Part shown: in pieces, positions 1 through 7,984 of the stretch
Layout: each line of letters begins with the position of its first letter
How positions within the stretch are numbered: the stretch's first letter is position 1
NCBI GenBank assembly: GCA_029975055.1
Contig: JARKPU010000051.1
Span: 303,616 to 367,615, forward strand
Direction: 5' to 3'
DNA length: 64,000 bases
Source: Anaerolinea sp.
GTDB taxonomy: Bacteria; Chloroflexota; Anaerolineae; Anaerolineales; Anaerolineaceae
The notes under the pieces: model-generated
What the model saw: the letters and a program-made list of their open reading frames with translations, nothing else
Databases searched by the model: none
Told to the model about the DNA's origin: nothing
Made by a program: the position numbers and the translations under genes

Positions 1-1363
1 CTCCACCGAGTAAGAGCGTTCGTCCCCACGTTGAATTTGGCATGACCATATGCCAGATCAGTCGTTGTACGAAGGGTTGGGCTACTGCAAATACATCGAA
101 TTCAGGATCTAATTGCAGGCCGACCCCCTCCATCATGGCTAATGTCTTCCCTAAAAGCCACAGATCGCTCGGCAGGCGCAGGTGATGATGAAAAGCAAGG
201 GGCATAATCTCTTCAACTACTTCTCGAGCGCGTATGTCTTTGAGAGGAAGGGCATAATATTTATTGAGAAGGCGACTAATGTCACGCGCCAACCCGGTTC
301 GGTCAACGTCTGCGCTTGCAGCACCCATCCGGATCAGTTGATCAACGATGCCATCAGCATCTAGCGCCACAGAAACGAGATAGAGTCGGATAAGATCGAT
401 GCGATCCCTATCTCTCAAGTAACCAACCATTCCGAAATCCATCGCACCGATCACCTCACCTGGCAGCACATTATAATTCCCTGGATGGGGGTCGGCATGG
501 AAAAAGCCGTCTTCCAGGACTTCCTTAATAATGACGCGCGCGCTATGTAACGCTATCCGGTGGCGATCGTAACCTGCTTCGGTTAACGCATGGAGATCGT
601 CAATTTTTATGCCATGGATACGTTCCAGAACTAAAACACGTTGACTGCTATACTCCCAATAGACACGCGGTATGTATAAGTGAGGCTCACCGGCAAAATT
701 ATCTCGAAAACGGTCGGCATTACGTCCTTCACGACGATAATCCAATTCATTCTTCAAAGTGAAGGCAAAGTCATTTGCCATGCTGATAAAGTCGTAGATC
801 TTTCCCCAACGAGTTGTCTGTGCACGTGCCGCCAGAGAAGACAGGATTTCAAGATCTGTGTTGATTACAGCAGGAATGCCAGGCCGTTGAACTTTGACGA
901 CCACTTCCTGGCCAGCCGGCAGGGTTGCAGCGTGAACCTGAGCCAGTGAAGCTGCCGCCATCGGCTGAGGATCTATTGTCAAAAACACCTGCTCAGGCTC
1001 ACGGCCAAGTTCCTGGATCATCACCTTCCGGATCAAGTCCCAAGGTGTTGGGGGTACGGTATCTTGCAGTTTGCTTAATTCAGCAATGTAGGCTGGTGGA
1101 AGTAGGTCAGGGCGGGTGGAGAGTATCTGCCCAAATTTGATAAACGTTGGACCTAATTCTTCCAACGCCAAACGGAAGTGCATTGCCAGATCGTTGGGAG
1201 ATGTTGGAAGTTTCTCCTGTTCTGGAATCCTTAGAATGCGACGGAAGGGGTACCAGCCTGGTTGCAACTGGTCAATGGCGAAACCAAAACCGTGCCGCAA
1301 AAAAATTCTAGCAATTTCGCGGTAACGCTGCCAATGACGCACTGAACGTGATTTTGAAAACAT
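1..1363 (-). CDS. AarF/UbiB (ABC1) family atypical kinase, C-terminus cut off by window edge
   Basis: An open frame runs from an ATG at 1361-1363 (reverse strand) off the left edge, giving about 454 residues with no stop. It reads as an ABC1/UbiB/AarF protein-kinase-like ATPase, a family tied to quinone and lipid metabolism. Visible motifs are VVVKVQRPG (nucleotide-binding lysine), LERIHG, the catalytic-loop HADPHPGN and the DFGMVG metal-binding motif. The N-terminal region contains LGPTFIKFGQILSTRPDLLP, the family's KxGQ-type signature. Start choice: the ATG has no strong Shine-Dalgarno; a TTG two codons upstream has GAGAG nine bases before it and is possible. All plus-strand open frames over 1-1360 are shadows. 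Family assignment is confident; substrate is unknown. Confidence 0.88.
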   Translation of the reverse strand, partial: MFSKSRSVRHWQRYREIARIFLRHGFGFAIDQLQPGWYPFRRILRIPEQEKLPTSPNDLAMHFRLALEELGPTFIKFGQILSTRPDLLPPAYIAELSKLQDTVPPTPWDLIRKVMIQELGREPEQVFLTIDPQPMAAASLAQVHAATLPAGQEVVVKVQRPGIPAVINTDLEILSSLAARAQTTRWGKIYDFISMANDFAFTLKNELDYRREGRNADRFRDNFAGEPHLYIPRVYWEYSSQRVLVLERIHGIKIDDLHALTEAGYDRHRIALHSARVIIKEVLEDGFFHADPHPGNYNVLPGEVIGAMDFGMVGYLRDRDRIDLIRLYLVSVALDADGIVDQLIRMGAASADVDRTGLARDISRLLNKYYALPLKDIRAREVVEEIMPLAFHHHLRLPSDLWLLGKTLAMMEGVGLQLDPEFDVFAVAQPFVQRLIWHMVMPNSTWGRTLLLGG

Positions 1364-2405
1364 GACCAATTTTCTAAACTCTCAAAACTTTTTATTTGCC
1401 CTTGGCAAGCATTCTCGACGAATAAACACAATCACACCTACATCTTTCAGCGGTTGCAGGGTTCTGGTAGATTACGGGGAAATCTTTACAATGGTGAGGG
1501 GTGACGTGGCCAACGTCCAGCCATCCCGCTACTTCGCCGTATTGTACAGGCCTCTCATCCTGGCAGTTGTCCTAAAATTGACTCCAGAACCAAAAAATCC
1601 GAAAATTCCGAAATAATTGTACATTATCGCCCAGATGGTGTCAACATTGCTCTACTTACCTTCTCGCCGATCAGCCCTAAGGCTTATTACACCCATTAGC
1701 TTTCCCTGGGTATGTTTCAAAATCGATTTGGACAACACTGGCATATTTTAAGCGGAGGAATAAACTGCGCTTAAATATGAGGACGCATACAATTGCTAGA
1801 CGGTATCGTAAATACACGGAGAGTGACTTCATCCTTGACTCCACATAAATTGGTTGTGGTCACAAGGGTTCTTACTTTTATTTGTCGGATCCATCGCTTA
1901 GGGAGAAACTCTATTTACCGCAAAAAGTCTTGTGGCAGGTGTTTTACCCAAGAAACGGAAATAACGCATGCCTAATTATTTATTTTTGTACTAACAGTCC
2001 TGGTCGTTGAATATGATCTGAATTATTACTTTTGCTCGCCTGCCGTTGTCAAATCGTGCAGCAGAAGATAAAAAAGCAAATTGTCTGAGCATTATGAGTT
2101 AGTTGAAATGCAAACTTGAGAGATGCTGAGGCTTCTGCTATAAAGACTACGAAAGAAATTCCCGTTTATGCTAGGTTTCCAATCAGTGTGGTACAAGTAA
2201 GGAGGGAGGCGTAAACAAGGCGTGGTTTTATCCTAAGAGAGTTTCTGTCCTTTCATTGAACGCGGAAGCAATGATATATCAGAAACATTGCTCCATTCCT
2301 AAGTAAATTCAGGCCTACAGAAATCCATTCCCAGAAACACCAATTTCGGTTGACAATTTCCTGCTCAATCAATCAAAATATTTTGTCGAAACAGGAAGTT
2401 TAAAC
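1364..2405. other. Intergenic stretch without a recognisable gene
   Basis: About 1 kb between the AarF-like gene and the tRNA fragment. Only short open frames without ribosome-binding sites are present (for example 1793-1975) and none resembles a known protein. Base composition is AT-richer than the flanking genes, consistent with decayed or non-coding DNA next to an integration site. Confidence 0.5.
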
Positions 2406-2433
2406 AAAAAAAACCCACTCATTTCTGAGCAGG
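2406..2433 (-). terminator. Rho-independent terminator of the lost or relocated tRNA-Gly
   Basis: On the minus strand an 8-bp stem (CCTGCTCA / TGAGTGGG, two G-U pairs) with a GAAA loop is followed by eight T. It sits immediately downstream of the tRNA-Gly 3' fragment, so it is most simply the original tRNA terminator. A T5 run on the other side could let it work in both directions. Confidence 0.75.
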
Positions 2434-2439
2434 TTTTTA

Positions 2440-2462
2440 GCGGGAGCGACGAGATTTGAACC
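2440..2462 (-). repeat. tRNA-Gly 3'-end fragment, probable attachment site (att)
   Basis: The 23 bases match the T-loop to acceptor end of a bacterial tRNA-Gly (TTCAAATC in the T arm, ending GCTCCCGC). The 5' part of a tRNA is absent, and the sequence inward of the T loop no longer pairs with the T stem. This is what a tyrosine integrase leaves when an element integrates in a tRNA 3' end: one end keeps the intact tRNA, the other a short 3' repeat. The integrase starts 156 bp to the right. No second copy or complete tRNA-Gly is visible in the window. Confidence 0.7.
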
Positions 2463-2617
2463 AACGCTTTAAAGTGCAACAGAATATGTTTTATACTGTT
2501 GAGCCCCAAAAAGGAAAGTCTTAGAGCAGTACAACGGTATGAGTTTTGATCAGGAGTGTTATGGGATAAAATAACTTATGAGAATGAGGCTTCTCGAAAT
2601 CCATCCACAGAGGAAAA

Positions 2618-3616
2618 ATGACCACTACTGCCCTGTCTACGCACTCAGAAATCAATCTGGTTAAAGCCGAAAAACTACCTCTGGATCAAAACCCTGCAGC
2701 TGTTTACCTGGCTAGCCTCAAACCGACTGGCCGGCGTACGCAGCAACAAGCCCTGAGCACAATCGCCCGTTTAATGGGCGCGCCAGATTGTTTTAATCTT
2801 GATTGGGCTGCGTTGCGCTATCAACACACGGCCGCTATTATGGCGCGACTGGCTGAAACCTATAAACCAGCAACTGCGAACAAGATGCGCGTGGCGCTAC
2901 GGCGTGTTCTACTGGAAGCCTGGCGCCTGGGACAGATGACAGCTGAGGAATATCACCGAGCAGCTGATGTAAAAGCAATTACCGGTGAAACACTACCGGC
3001 TGGTCGTGAGCTGTCACCGGGTGAAATTTCTGCGTTGATGACCAACTGCGAGAATGATTTGACGCCGGCCGGTGCCCGTGATGCTGCAATCATCGCTCTG
3101 ATGTATGGCGTTGGACTACGGCGAGAGGAAGTGACAACACTTGACCTGGCCGACTATGACCCAGAAGTGGGTAAGCTTATTATCCGTGGCAAGCGTTCAA
3201 AAGAACGCACTGGTTACCTGGTAGGTGGTGCAGTAGATGCGATGGCCGACTGGCTGGTTCATCGTGGCGAAAATGCAGGCCCACTTTTTCTTGCTATCAA
3301 CAAAGGTGGAAAGATCCAGTATGGCCGGCGAATAACTCCTCAGGCGATTTATAATCTCTTGGCGAAGCGTGCTGAATCTGCTGGCGTGAAGCACTTCAGT
3401 CCGCACGATTTACGGCGCACATTCGTGAGTGATTTGCTTGAATCGGGCGCGGATATCTCCATAGTGGCTAAGATGGCAGGGCATGCCGATGTGAGCACAA
3501 CCTCAAGATATGACCGCCGGCCAGAGCAGGCCAAACAAAAAGCAGCGTTATTGCTGCATATCCCTTATAAACGAAAACCAGTGGGCGTAATAGTTCTCCA
3601 TGTAGATAAACATTGA
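2618..3616 (+). CDS. Tyrosine recombinase/integrase (XerD-like)
   Basis: A 332-residue site-specific recombinase. The N-terminal ~120 residues form the SAM-like core-binding domain; the catalytic domain follows. The catalytic set is visible: R168 in GLRREE, H263 and R266 in HDLRR, H289 in GHADVST and the nucleophile Y298 in SRYD. A lysine near 195 lies in the usual beta-hairpin (GKRSKER). Length and motifs fit a XerC/D-type integrase. It lies just inside the tRNA-Gly 3' fragment and points away from it, so it probably integrates or excises the element to its right. A tail of about 30 residues after the tyrosine is basic. No excisionase gene is evident nearby. Confidence 0.93.
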   Translation: MTTTALSTHSEINLVKAEKLPLDQNPAAVYLASLKPTGRRTQQQALSTIARLMGAPDCFNLDWAALRYQHTAAIMARLAETYKPATANKMRVALRRVLLEAWRLGQMTAEEYHRAADVKAITGETLPAGRELSPGEISALMTNCENDLTPAGARDAAIIALMYGVGLRREEVTTLDLADYDPEVGKLIIRGKRSKERTGYLVGGAVDAMADWLVHRGENAGPLFLAINKGGKIQYGRRITPQAIYNLLAKRAESAGVKHFSPHDLRRTFVSDLLESGADISIVAKMAGHADVSTTSRYDRRPEQAKQKAALLLHIPYKRKPVGVIVLHVDKH

Positions 3617-3811
3617 CCTTTCCAGTTCCACGCCGTCCCAGACTCCGGACGATAGAGCACTTTCACAAAACAACTAAGGCGGTAAGATATTTGATCAACC
3701 GAAATTTATCTCCAATTGGTGAAAGAACCGGCGAAAAAGGTGCTAGAGGAAAACGCCTTCTAATATCAAAACAGTGAAACATATGGAACTAGAGCCCATC
3801 ATCCGTAGTTT

Positions 3812-4543
3812 TTAAAGATTTGTGCTGCACTCAGGACAAACATTCCACTGATTATTTATTAGCAGTGCGCCACAATTGTTACAATATCTCCCCCCATCTA
3901 TAAAGCCCAGTGCAGCCTGGACTGCCGGTACGCGAATTTTTGCTATCCGACCGTTTCCATTTTGCCTGTTCTGATAAGCCGTTTGTCCGTCCTCCCGCCG
4001 GTAGGTGGACGAAAGAAATTTCGTAATCTGTCCATCGCCGATATATCGAAGCGTGTTTAAGCGGTAGACGGTGGCTTCGTAGCTTACATGGAAAACAGCG
4101 GAAAGAGTGGTGATGGTGAGTAGCTCCCCCAATTCATCAATTACCGCCTGAAACATCGTCGGGGGCATGAGTAACTCTGCTGCGAAAGCATTCGCTTTCC
4201 GTTCAATATGAGTCCTGGCATTGGAAAGGCATGGGGGCAACTGTGTTCCGTCATCAGGGACATCATGAAGATGGTGTTTTAATTCATGAGCCGCCGTAAA
4301 CCGTTGTTTCGGCCGGGGATGATTGCTGTTGACGGCAATACCTGAACCGGTGATATTTCGGAGGTACAAGCCTTCAAGTCTCGAATTGCGAAACGGCAAG
4401 AAATCGACTTGTACCTCCTGATCCGTTAAAATCTGATATACATTTACCGGAGGTTCCCGGATATTGTATCCTTGAAGCACGCTGAGAGCAGATTTGCGCA
4501 TTAGGGTATTGTTTTGGATTTCGGCTGCGAGGTAATGCGTCAA
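3812..4543 (-). CDS. ImmA/IrrE-type metallopeptidase with C-terminal zinc ribbon
   Basis: A 243-residue protein with the zinc-protease motif HELKH at residues 86-90 and a downstream glutamate in KANAFAAELLMP, the hallmark of the ImmA/IrrE (COG2856) family. These peptidases cleave a partner XRE repressor, usually on DNA damage or phage-derived signals. The C-terminus adds a ribbon with CNNC and CPEC pairs, which may act as a DNA- or ligand-binding sensor. Its start codon overlaps the stop of the upstream XRE gene (4540-4543), so the two are translationally coupled. By family precedent it would inactivate that repressor and so derepress the divergent ubiquitin-like operon; this last step is inference. 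Confidence 0.88.
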   Translation of the reverse strand: MTHYLAAEIQNNTLMRKSALSVLQGYNIREPPVNVYQILTDQEVQVDFLPFRNSRLEGLYLRNITGSGIAVNSNHPRPKQRFTAAHELKHHLHDVPDDGTQLPPCLSNARTHIERKANAFAAELLMPPTMFQAVIDELGELLTITTLSAVFHVSYEATVYRLNTLRYIGDGQITKFLSSTYRREDGQTAYQNRQNGNGRIAKIRVPAVQAALGFIDGGRYCNNCGALLINNQWNVCPECSTNL

Positions 4544-4932
4544 CTCTCCTCCGTGTTCCTGTGCTCGTTATACCAGCGCTGATACCGATAGCGAGTATAT
4601 TCGACAATTTCTTTTAGATCTGTTTCATCCAAGTCTTTGGCCATTTTGAATAATATTTGCATGTAATCGCTTTCCTGCGGCTCTGGCTCAAAGAAATATG
4701 ATAATGGCTTACTCACTTCGTTCGCGAATTTTTCCAGCATTTCAAATGAAGGTGATCGAGTTCCCGTCTCCCAGCGAGAAAGAGTAATGGGAGTGACGTC
4801 TAAAATTTTTGCGAGTTCTTCCTGTGTGTACCCTTTTCCTCCTTGTGCCCCCTGTCTAGCCTGTTGCATCCTTTGTCCTAGCTGTTTATAGAGCGTGACA
4901 TCTGATTTTGGTGCTCTATTTTTGCCGGGCAT
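4540..4932 (-). CDS. XRE-family transcriptional repressor paired with ImmA
   Basis: A 130-residue protein with an N-terminal Cro/C1-type helix-turn-helix (YTQEELAKILDVTPITLSRWETG) and a ~60-residue helical tail. The start is set at the ATG at 4930-4932 because AAGGAGG sits just upstream; a longer frame from 4995 has no such site and would cross the promoter. It forms a two-gene operon with the ImmA-type peptidase, overlapping by 4 nt. Repeats containing TATACCA overlap both divergent -10 boxes immediately upstream, making autoregulation and repression of the 5205-7436 operon likely. The arrangement resembles the ImmR/ImmA switch of ICEBs1. Confidence 0.9.
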   Translation of the reverse strand: MPGKNRAPKSDVTLYKQLGQRMQQARQGAQGGKGYTQEELAKILDVTPITLSRWETGTRSPSFEMLEKFANEVSKPLSYFFEPEPQESDYMQILFKMAKDLDETDLKEIVEYTRYRYQRWYNEHRNTEES

Positions 4933-4966
4933 AACGCCTCCTTTCTTTACCATTTTGGATAAGTTA

Positions 4967-4995
4967 ACTATACCACAGAGGATTAGTCTTGACAA
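4967..4995 (-). promoter_or_regulatory. Promoter of the XRE-ImmA operon
   Basis: On the minus strand TTGTCA (4990-4995) and TATAGT (4967-4972) are separated by 17 bp, a good sigma-70-type match, about 35-40 bp before the XRE start. Its -35 box lies on top of the -35 box of the opposite promoter. Confidence 0.75.
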
Positions 4996-5018
4996 GTGGG
5001 TTACCGTAGTGGTATACT
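4989..5018 (+). promoter_or_regulatory. Promoter of the ubiquitin-like operon
   Basis: Perfect TTGACA (4989-4994) and TATACT (5013-5018) with an 18-bp spacer, directed to the 5205 gene. The leader is ~180 nt and contains a GCTGGCT/AGCTAGC inverted repeat near 5152-5172 but no convincing leader gene. Confidence 0.78.
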
Positions 5019-5028
5019 AACTATACCA
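5010..5028. promoter_or_regulatory. Operator palindrome over the ubiquitin-operon -10 box
   Basis: Perfect inverted repeat TGGTATA-CTAAC-TATACCA covering the plus-strand -10 box. A TATACCA half-site recurs at 4969-4975 over the minus-strand -10 box, and TTGGATAAGT occurs at both 4955-4964 and 5031-5040. These are the likely binding sites of the neighbouring XRE repressor. Confidence 0.65.
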
Positions 5029-5204
5029 AATTGGATAAGTCGAGGAGGTGAAGTATAAGCTTACAACAACAATATCGGTAACCTTATTGGGCTTGCAGAG
5101 TTGAGCAACCGTAAAGCGTCACCACAAGCCGACCGACTGCTCGCTGGCTAAAACCCAGCTAGCTTCCTAACACCATCATTATTCTAGTTGCGGAGTAGTA
5201 CAAC

Positions 5205-5435
5205 ATGCCCACCTTTACTTATTCAGTCGACGATGAGCCGCAAACAACCGGCGAGCACGTTCTTACCCCAGTGCAGATTCTTCAGAATGCAGGGATAGAT
5301 CCAGGCACGCACTATCTGGTGCAAATCATGGGGAACCACCAGGAATCGTACCAAAACAAGCTGAATGAACCCATTCATATGCACGAGCGCATGAAATTTA
5401 TATCCGTCTCTACGGGTCCGACCACGGTTTCATAG
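5205..5435 (+). CDS. Ubiquitin-like beta-grasp protein (multiubiquitin-type domain)
   Basis: A 76-residue protein made of one beta-grasp unit. The pattern of hydrophobic strands, LTPVQILQNAGIDP in the helix and the closing MKFISV strand resembles the prokaryotic multiubiquitin domain. It is followed 12 bp later by an E2-like gene and then a JAB-E1 fusion, the classic neighbourhood of bacterial ubiquitin-like conjugation genes. Odd point: the C-terminus ends STGPTTVS with no di-glycine and no late glycine except one at -6, so it is unclear what the E1 domain would activate unless the JAB domain trims it. Assignment rests on pattern plus context. Confidence 0.75.
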   Translation: MPTFTYSVDDEPQTTGEHVLTPVQILQNAGIDPGTHYLVQIMGNHQESYQNKLNEPIHMHERMKFISVSTGPTTVS

Positions 5436-5447
5436 GAGGGGCGATTT

Positions 5448-5810
5448 ATGGCTCGTAGTGATTTCATTGCACAAATTAAAGCAATGGGGTACGAAGTCGA
5501 GGATAAAGGGGAAAATCGATTAGCTTTCCCCTACACTATCCCGATTGGTCGTTTCGCAGGGCAACAGATTAAACTGGGATTTGTTGTGGGAGATGATTTC
5601 CCCATGACTCCACCCAGTGGCCCACACATCTCACCTCGGCTGCTTCCCCTCAACCCTGCTCAAGTACCTCATCCCGTAGGTGGAATTCATGCCAGCAATT
5701 TTGGTGAAGACTGGGAGTATTGGAGCCGGCCATTTCCCAACTGGGCTGGTACAAATAGAACCGCAAGCGCATATATGCGCCATATCCGCCACTTATTCGA
5801 TACGCAATGA
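5448..5810 (+). CDS. Prokaryotic E2-like (UBC-fold) protein lacking cysteine
   Basis: A 120-residue protein with GDDFPMTPPSGPHI in the middle, the proline-rich E2 core, and HPVGGIHASNF...EYWSRPF...W in the place where the E2 active site normally lies. This fits the prokaryotic E2 family E group. The protein contains no cysteine at all, so it cannot form the usual thioester. It could be a scaffold, use another nucleophile, or be an inactive partner of the JAB-E1 protein. The AGGAGGGG ribosome site at 5433-5440 overlaps the end of the upstream gene, and its stop overlaps the start of the next gene by 4 nt, indicating tight co-translation. Confidence 0.75.
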   Translation: MARSDFIAQIKAMGYEVEDKGENRLAFPYTIPIGRFAGQQIKLGFVVGDDFPMTPPSGPHISPRLLPLNPAQVPHPVGGIHASNFGEDWEYWSRPFPNWAGTNRTASAYMRHIRHLFDTQ

Positions 5811-7312
5811 ACCATTATAGCGTAGCTCTTCCCTCTGATGTCCACGAACAGGCTGCCGGTCATCTCATTCGGGATGACCGGCAGGAAGATTTGTGTTTTG
5901 CGCTGTGGTTTCCCAGCCAGGGCAGTAACCGGACAACAGCTTTAATTCACAAGGTGATCCTGCCCGGGGAAAATGACCGCTTGGTTCACGGGAATGCTAG
6001 TTTCCTTCCCCAATACTTTGAACGAGCATTAAGTCTCGCCATTTCCTGTAATGCCGGCCTGGCTTTTATGCACAGTCACGGGGGACCAGGTTGGCAGGGT
6101 ATGAGCTCAGACGATATTGCCGCTGAACAGGGGCATGCGGCCGCTGTCAAAGCTGCAACCGGTTTGCCATTCGTAGGACTAACCTTGGCCGAAGACGGCG
6201 CCTGGAGTGCCAGGTTTTGGATCAAAACCCGACCGCGCACTTATACGCGATACTGGTGCACATCTGTCCGGGTAACCGGGCCTCAACTGGCAGTTACTTA
6301 TGCGGACTTTTTGGCGCCCAGGCCAAAACCCCAGCGGGAACAATTGCGTACTATATCCGCATGGGGAGAAACCATACAAGCAGATATTTCTAGGCTTCAT
6401 GTCGGCGTTGTCGGGGCAGGAAGCGTCGGAGCAATGGTAGCCGAAGCCTTGGCTCGCATGGGAGTGGCGCATATCAGTCTTTTTGACTTTGATAGCGTGG
6501 AGGTGGAAAACCTGGACCGGCTTCTTCACGCAAAGCGGGAAGACGCCTTATTGCGCAGGGCCAAAGTAACTGTTTTGGCCAAGGCTCTGCGACAAAGTGC
6601 AACCGCTCGACCGTTTCAGGTTGATACCTACGAATGGAGCATTGCCGAAGCATCCGGTTTTCAAGCCGCTTTAGACTGTGATGTTCTATTTAGCTGCGTC
6701 GATCGTCATTGGCCGCGCTCCGTGCTGAATTTTATTGCATATGCTCATCTGATTCCTGTCATAGACGGGGGAATACGCCTGGTAATAAACAAAAATGGAT
6801 ACGGCCTAAAAAGAGGTGATATGCGGGCGCATGTAATTGCACCATCGCATAAATGCATGGAATGCCTGGGACAGTATGATCCTGGACAAGTAGCCACGGA
6901 ACGAGATGGGTACGCCAATGACCCTCGCTACATTGAAGAAGTCCAGAAGGCCAATTCAGATCTAGGCAATCAAAATGTGTTTGGTTTCAGCATGTTTACC
7001 GGGGGATTGGAAGTCATGCAATTCCTGTCATTACTGGTGTCCCCAACAGGGAACGCGATTCCGGGGGCGCAAATGTATCACTTTATCCCTGGTCATTTGG
7101 ATATAGACCGTTCCGGATGCAACGATAACTGTATCTACACTAAACTCATCGCTCTGGGTGATCGATCCTCGGTTACCGTAACAGCCCGAGACCGAGTGGC
7201 AGAAGAAGCCAGAAAGACACGCAATCGGCACGCTATGCTCTGGATAGATCGATTAACGGATTTTATTTCAAAATTTCTAGAACGACTACGTTTAGGTAAA
7301 ACGGGAGGATAA
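5807..7312 (+). CDS. JAB (JAMM) deubiquitinase-like domain fused to a ThiF/E1-like adenylyltransferase
   Basis: A 501-residue two-domain protein. Residues 1-170 form a JAB/MPN peptidase: E27, the metal-binding HSH at 89-91 and the serine/aspartate pair around S100-D103. Residues ~190-460 form an E1-like Rossmann domain: GAGSVG at 203-208, LFDFDSVEVENLDR, and CVDR at 297-300. A CMEC pair at 350-353 and CNDNC further on look like a structural zinc site. Fusion of the trimming peptidase and the activating enzyme suggests that processing and adenylation of the 76-residue beta-grasp protein are coupled. The ~50 C-terminal residues are basic and helical (FLERLRLG) and may touch membrane or nucleic acid. 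Family assignment is firm; biological role (defence is the usual guess) is inferred. Confidence 0.88.
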   Translation: MNHYSVALPSDVHEQAAGHLIRDDRQEDLCFALWFPSQGSNRTTALIHKVILPGENDRLVHGNASFLPQYFERALSLAISCNAGLAFMHSHGGPGWQGMSSDDIAAEQGHAAAVKAATGLPFVGLTLAEDGAWSARFWIKTRPRTYTRYWCTSVRVTGPQLAVTYADFLAPRPKPQREQLRTISAWGETIQADISRLHVGVVGAGSVGAMVAEALARMGVAHISLFDFDSVEVENLDRLLHAKREDALLRRAKVTVLAKALRQSATARPFQVDTYEWSIAEASGFQAALDCDVLFSCVDRHWPRSVLNFIAYAHLIPVIDGGIRLVINKNGYGLKRGDMRAHVIAPSHKCMECLGQYDPGQVATERDGYANDPRYIEEVQKANSDLGNQNVFGFSMFTGGLEVMQFLSLLVSPTGNAIPGAQMYHFIPGHLDIDRSGCNDNCIYTKLIALGDRSSVTVTARDRVAEEARKTRNRHAMLWIDRLTDFISKFLERLRLGKTGG

Positions 7313-7313
7313 G

Positions 7314-7436
7314 ATGCACCTTCAGCCATTGGATTTTACAACAGTGATTTCAATTGCCAAAGGAATAGTAATGATTGTATTGCCTTTCATGCCTTTGATT
7401 GCTGTCGCCTTATTTATAGGCAAAAAACGGCGATAA
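7314..7436 (+). CDS. Small single-pass membrane peptide at end of the ubiquitin-like operon
   Basis: A 40-residue open frame beginning 1 bp after the JAB-E1 stop, with GGGAGG five bases before its ATG (7314-7316). Residues 13-35 form one hydrophobic helix (IVMIVLPFMPLIAVALFIG) followed by KKRR, giving an expected N-out/C-in anchor. Its own strong ribosome site and position make it a likely fourth operon member, perhaps an anchor or an effector. No homologue is recalled. Confidence 0.55.
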   Translation: MHLQPLDFTTVISIAKGIVMIVLPFMPLIAVALFIGKKRR

Positions 7437-7610
7437 CAAAGTCGTTAGGGAGTAGGCTCAGTACTGCCGAATATATGTTGGTAGGACTAAAAAATATCGT
7501 CCTTGGTCAAATACAACTCGACTTTTTTGTAGGTGTTTTGTGGATTCTGGTTAAATTCCTTTCGACTTGGACAAATACTTGCTTGATGTGTTAACATGCA
7601 ATCAATTTTG

Positions 7611-7829
7611 TTACGTGTAACCGTTTTTAGTTTTTTTCTCGATGATCTGTTCAGCGATTTCCTCAGCTTCTTTCTTGGTTTCGGTTTTGATCATTCGCAC
7701 TCTGTGGTATTGATTTTTGATACTTCCCCAGGTGCAAACAACGGCATGGCTATCTAACAGGGTAGATTGTACGTGCACCTCGTAAAACCGATGCATATTC
7801 TTTTGTGGATCGATGCGAGTGAGTTTCAT
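7611..7829 (-). CDS. WGR-domain protein
   Basis: A 72-residue protein consisting of one WGR domain (KLTRIDPQKNMHRFYEV, CTWGSIKN, then an acidic/basic helix with KKEAEEIAEQII). WGR domains bind DNA or RNA ends in PARPs and in MolR-like and plasmid proteins. The ATG at 7827-7829 is preferred over 7872-7874 because WGR proteins typically start MKLxRID and the extra 15 residues are not domain-like; neither has a strong ribosome site. It is transcribed away from the SSB-like gene that follows. Confidence 0.72.
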   Translation of the reverse strand: MKLTRIDPQKNMHRFYEVHVQSTLLDSHAVVCTWGSIKNQYHRVRMIKTETKKEAEEIAEQIIEKKTKNGYT

Positions 7830-7984
7830 AGAATAATTGTAATCGCGAAAATCGCTTGCACAAAATAAATGCAAATGCTATAATGACATTGAAGTAAACG
7901 CGGCGCACTCTGCGCCACTTCCTCGGCTGGACCTTTTTCCCCTGAAAGGTTCAGCCGTTTTTGTTTCTGACCTGGAGGTGCAAT

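Noticed and set aside
182..1616. Several plus-strand open frames over the first 1.6 kb
   Set aside because: They lie opposite the AarF/UbiB-like frame, which carries all family motifs; none has a ribosome site or recognisable domain.
5041..5204. Possible short leader peptide before the ubiquitin-like gene (GTG at ~5047)
   Set aside because: The GTG overlaps the GAGG it would need as ribosome site, and the sequence has no protein-like character.
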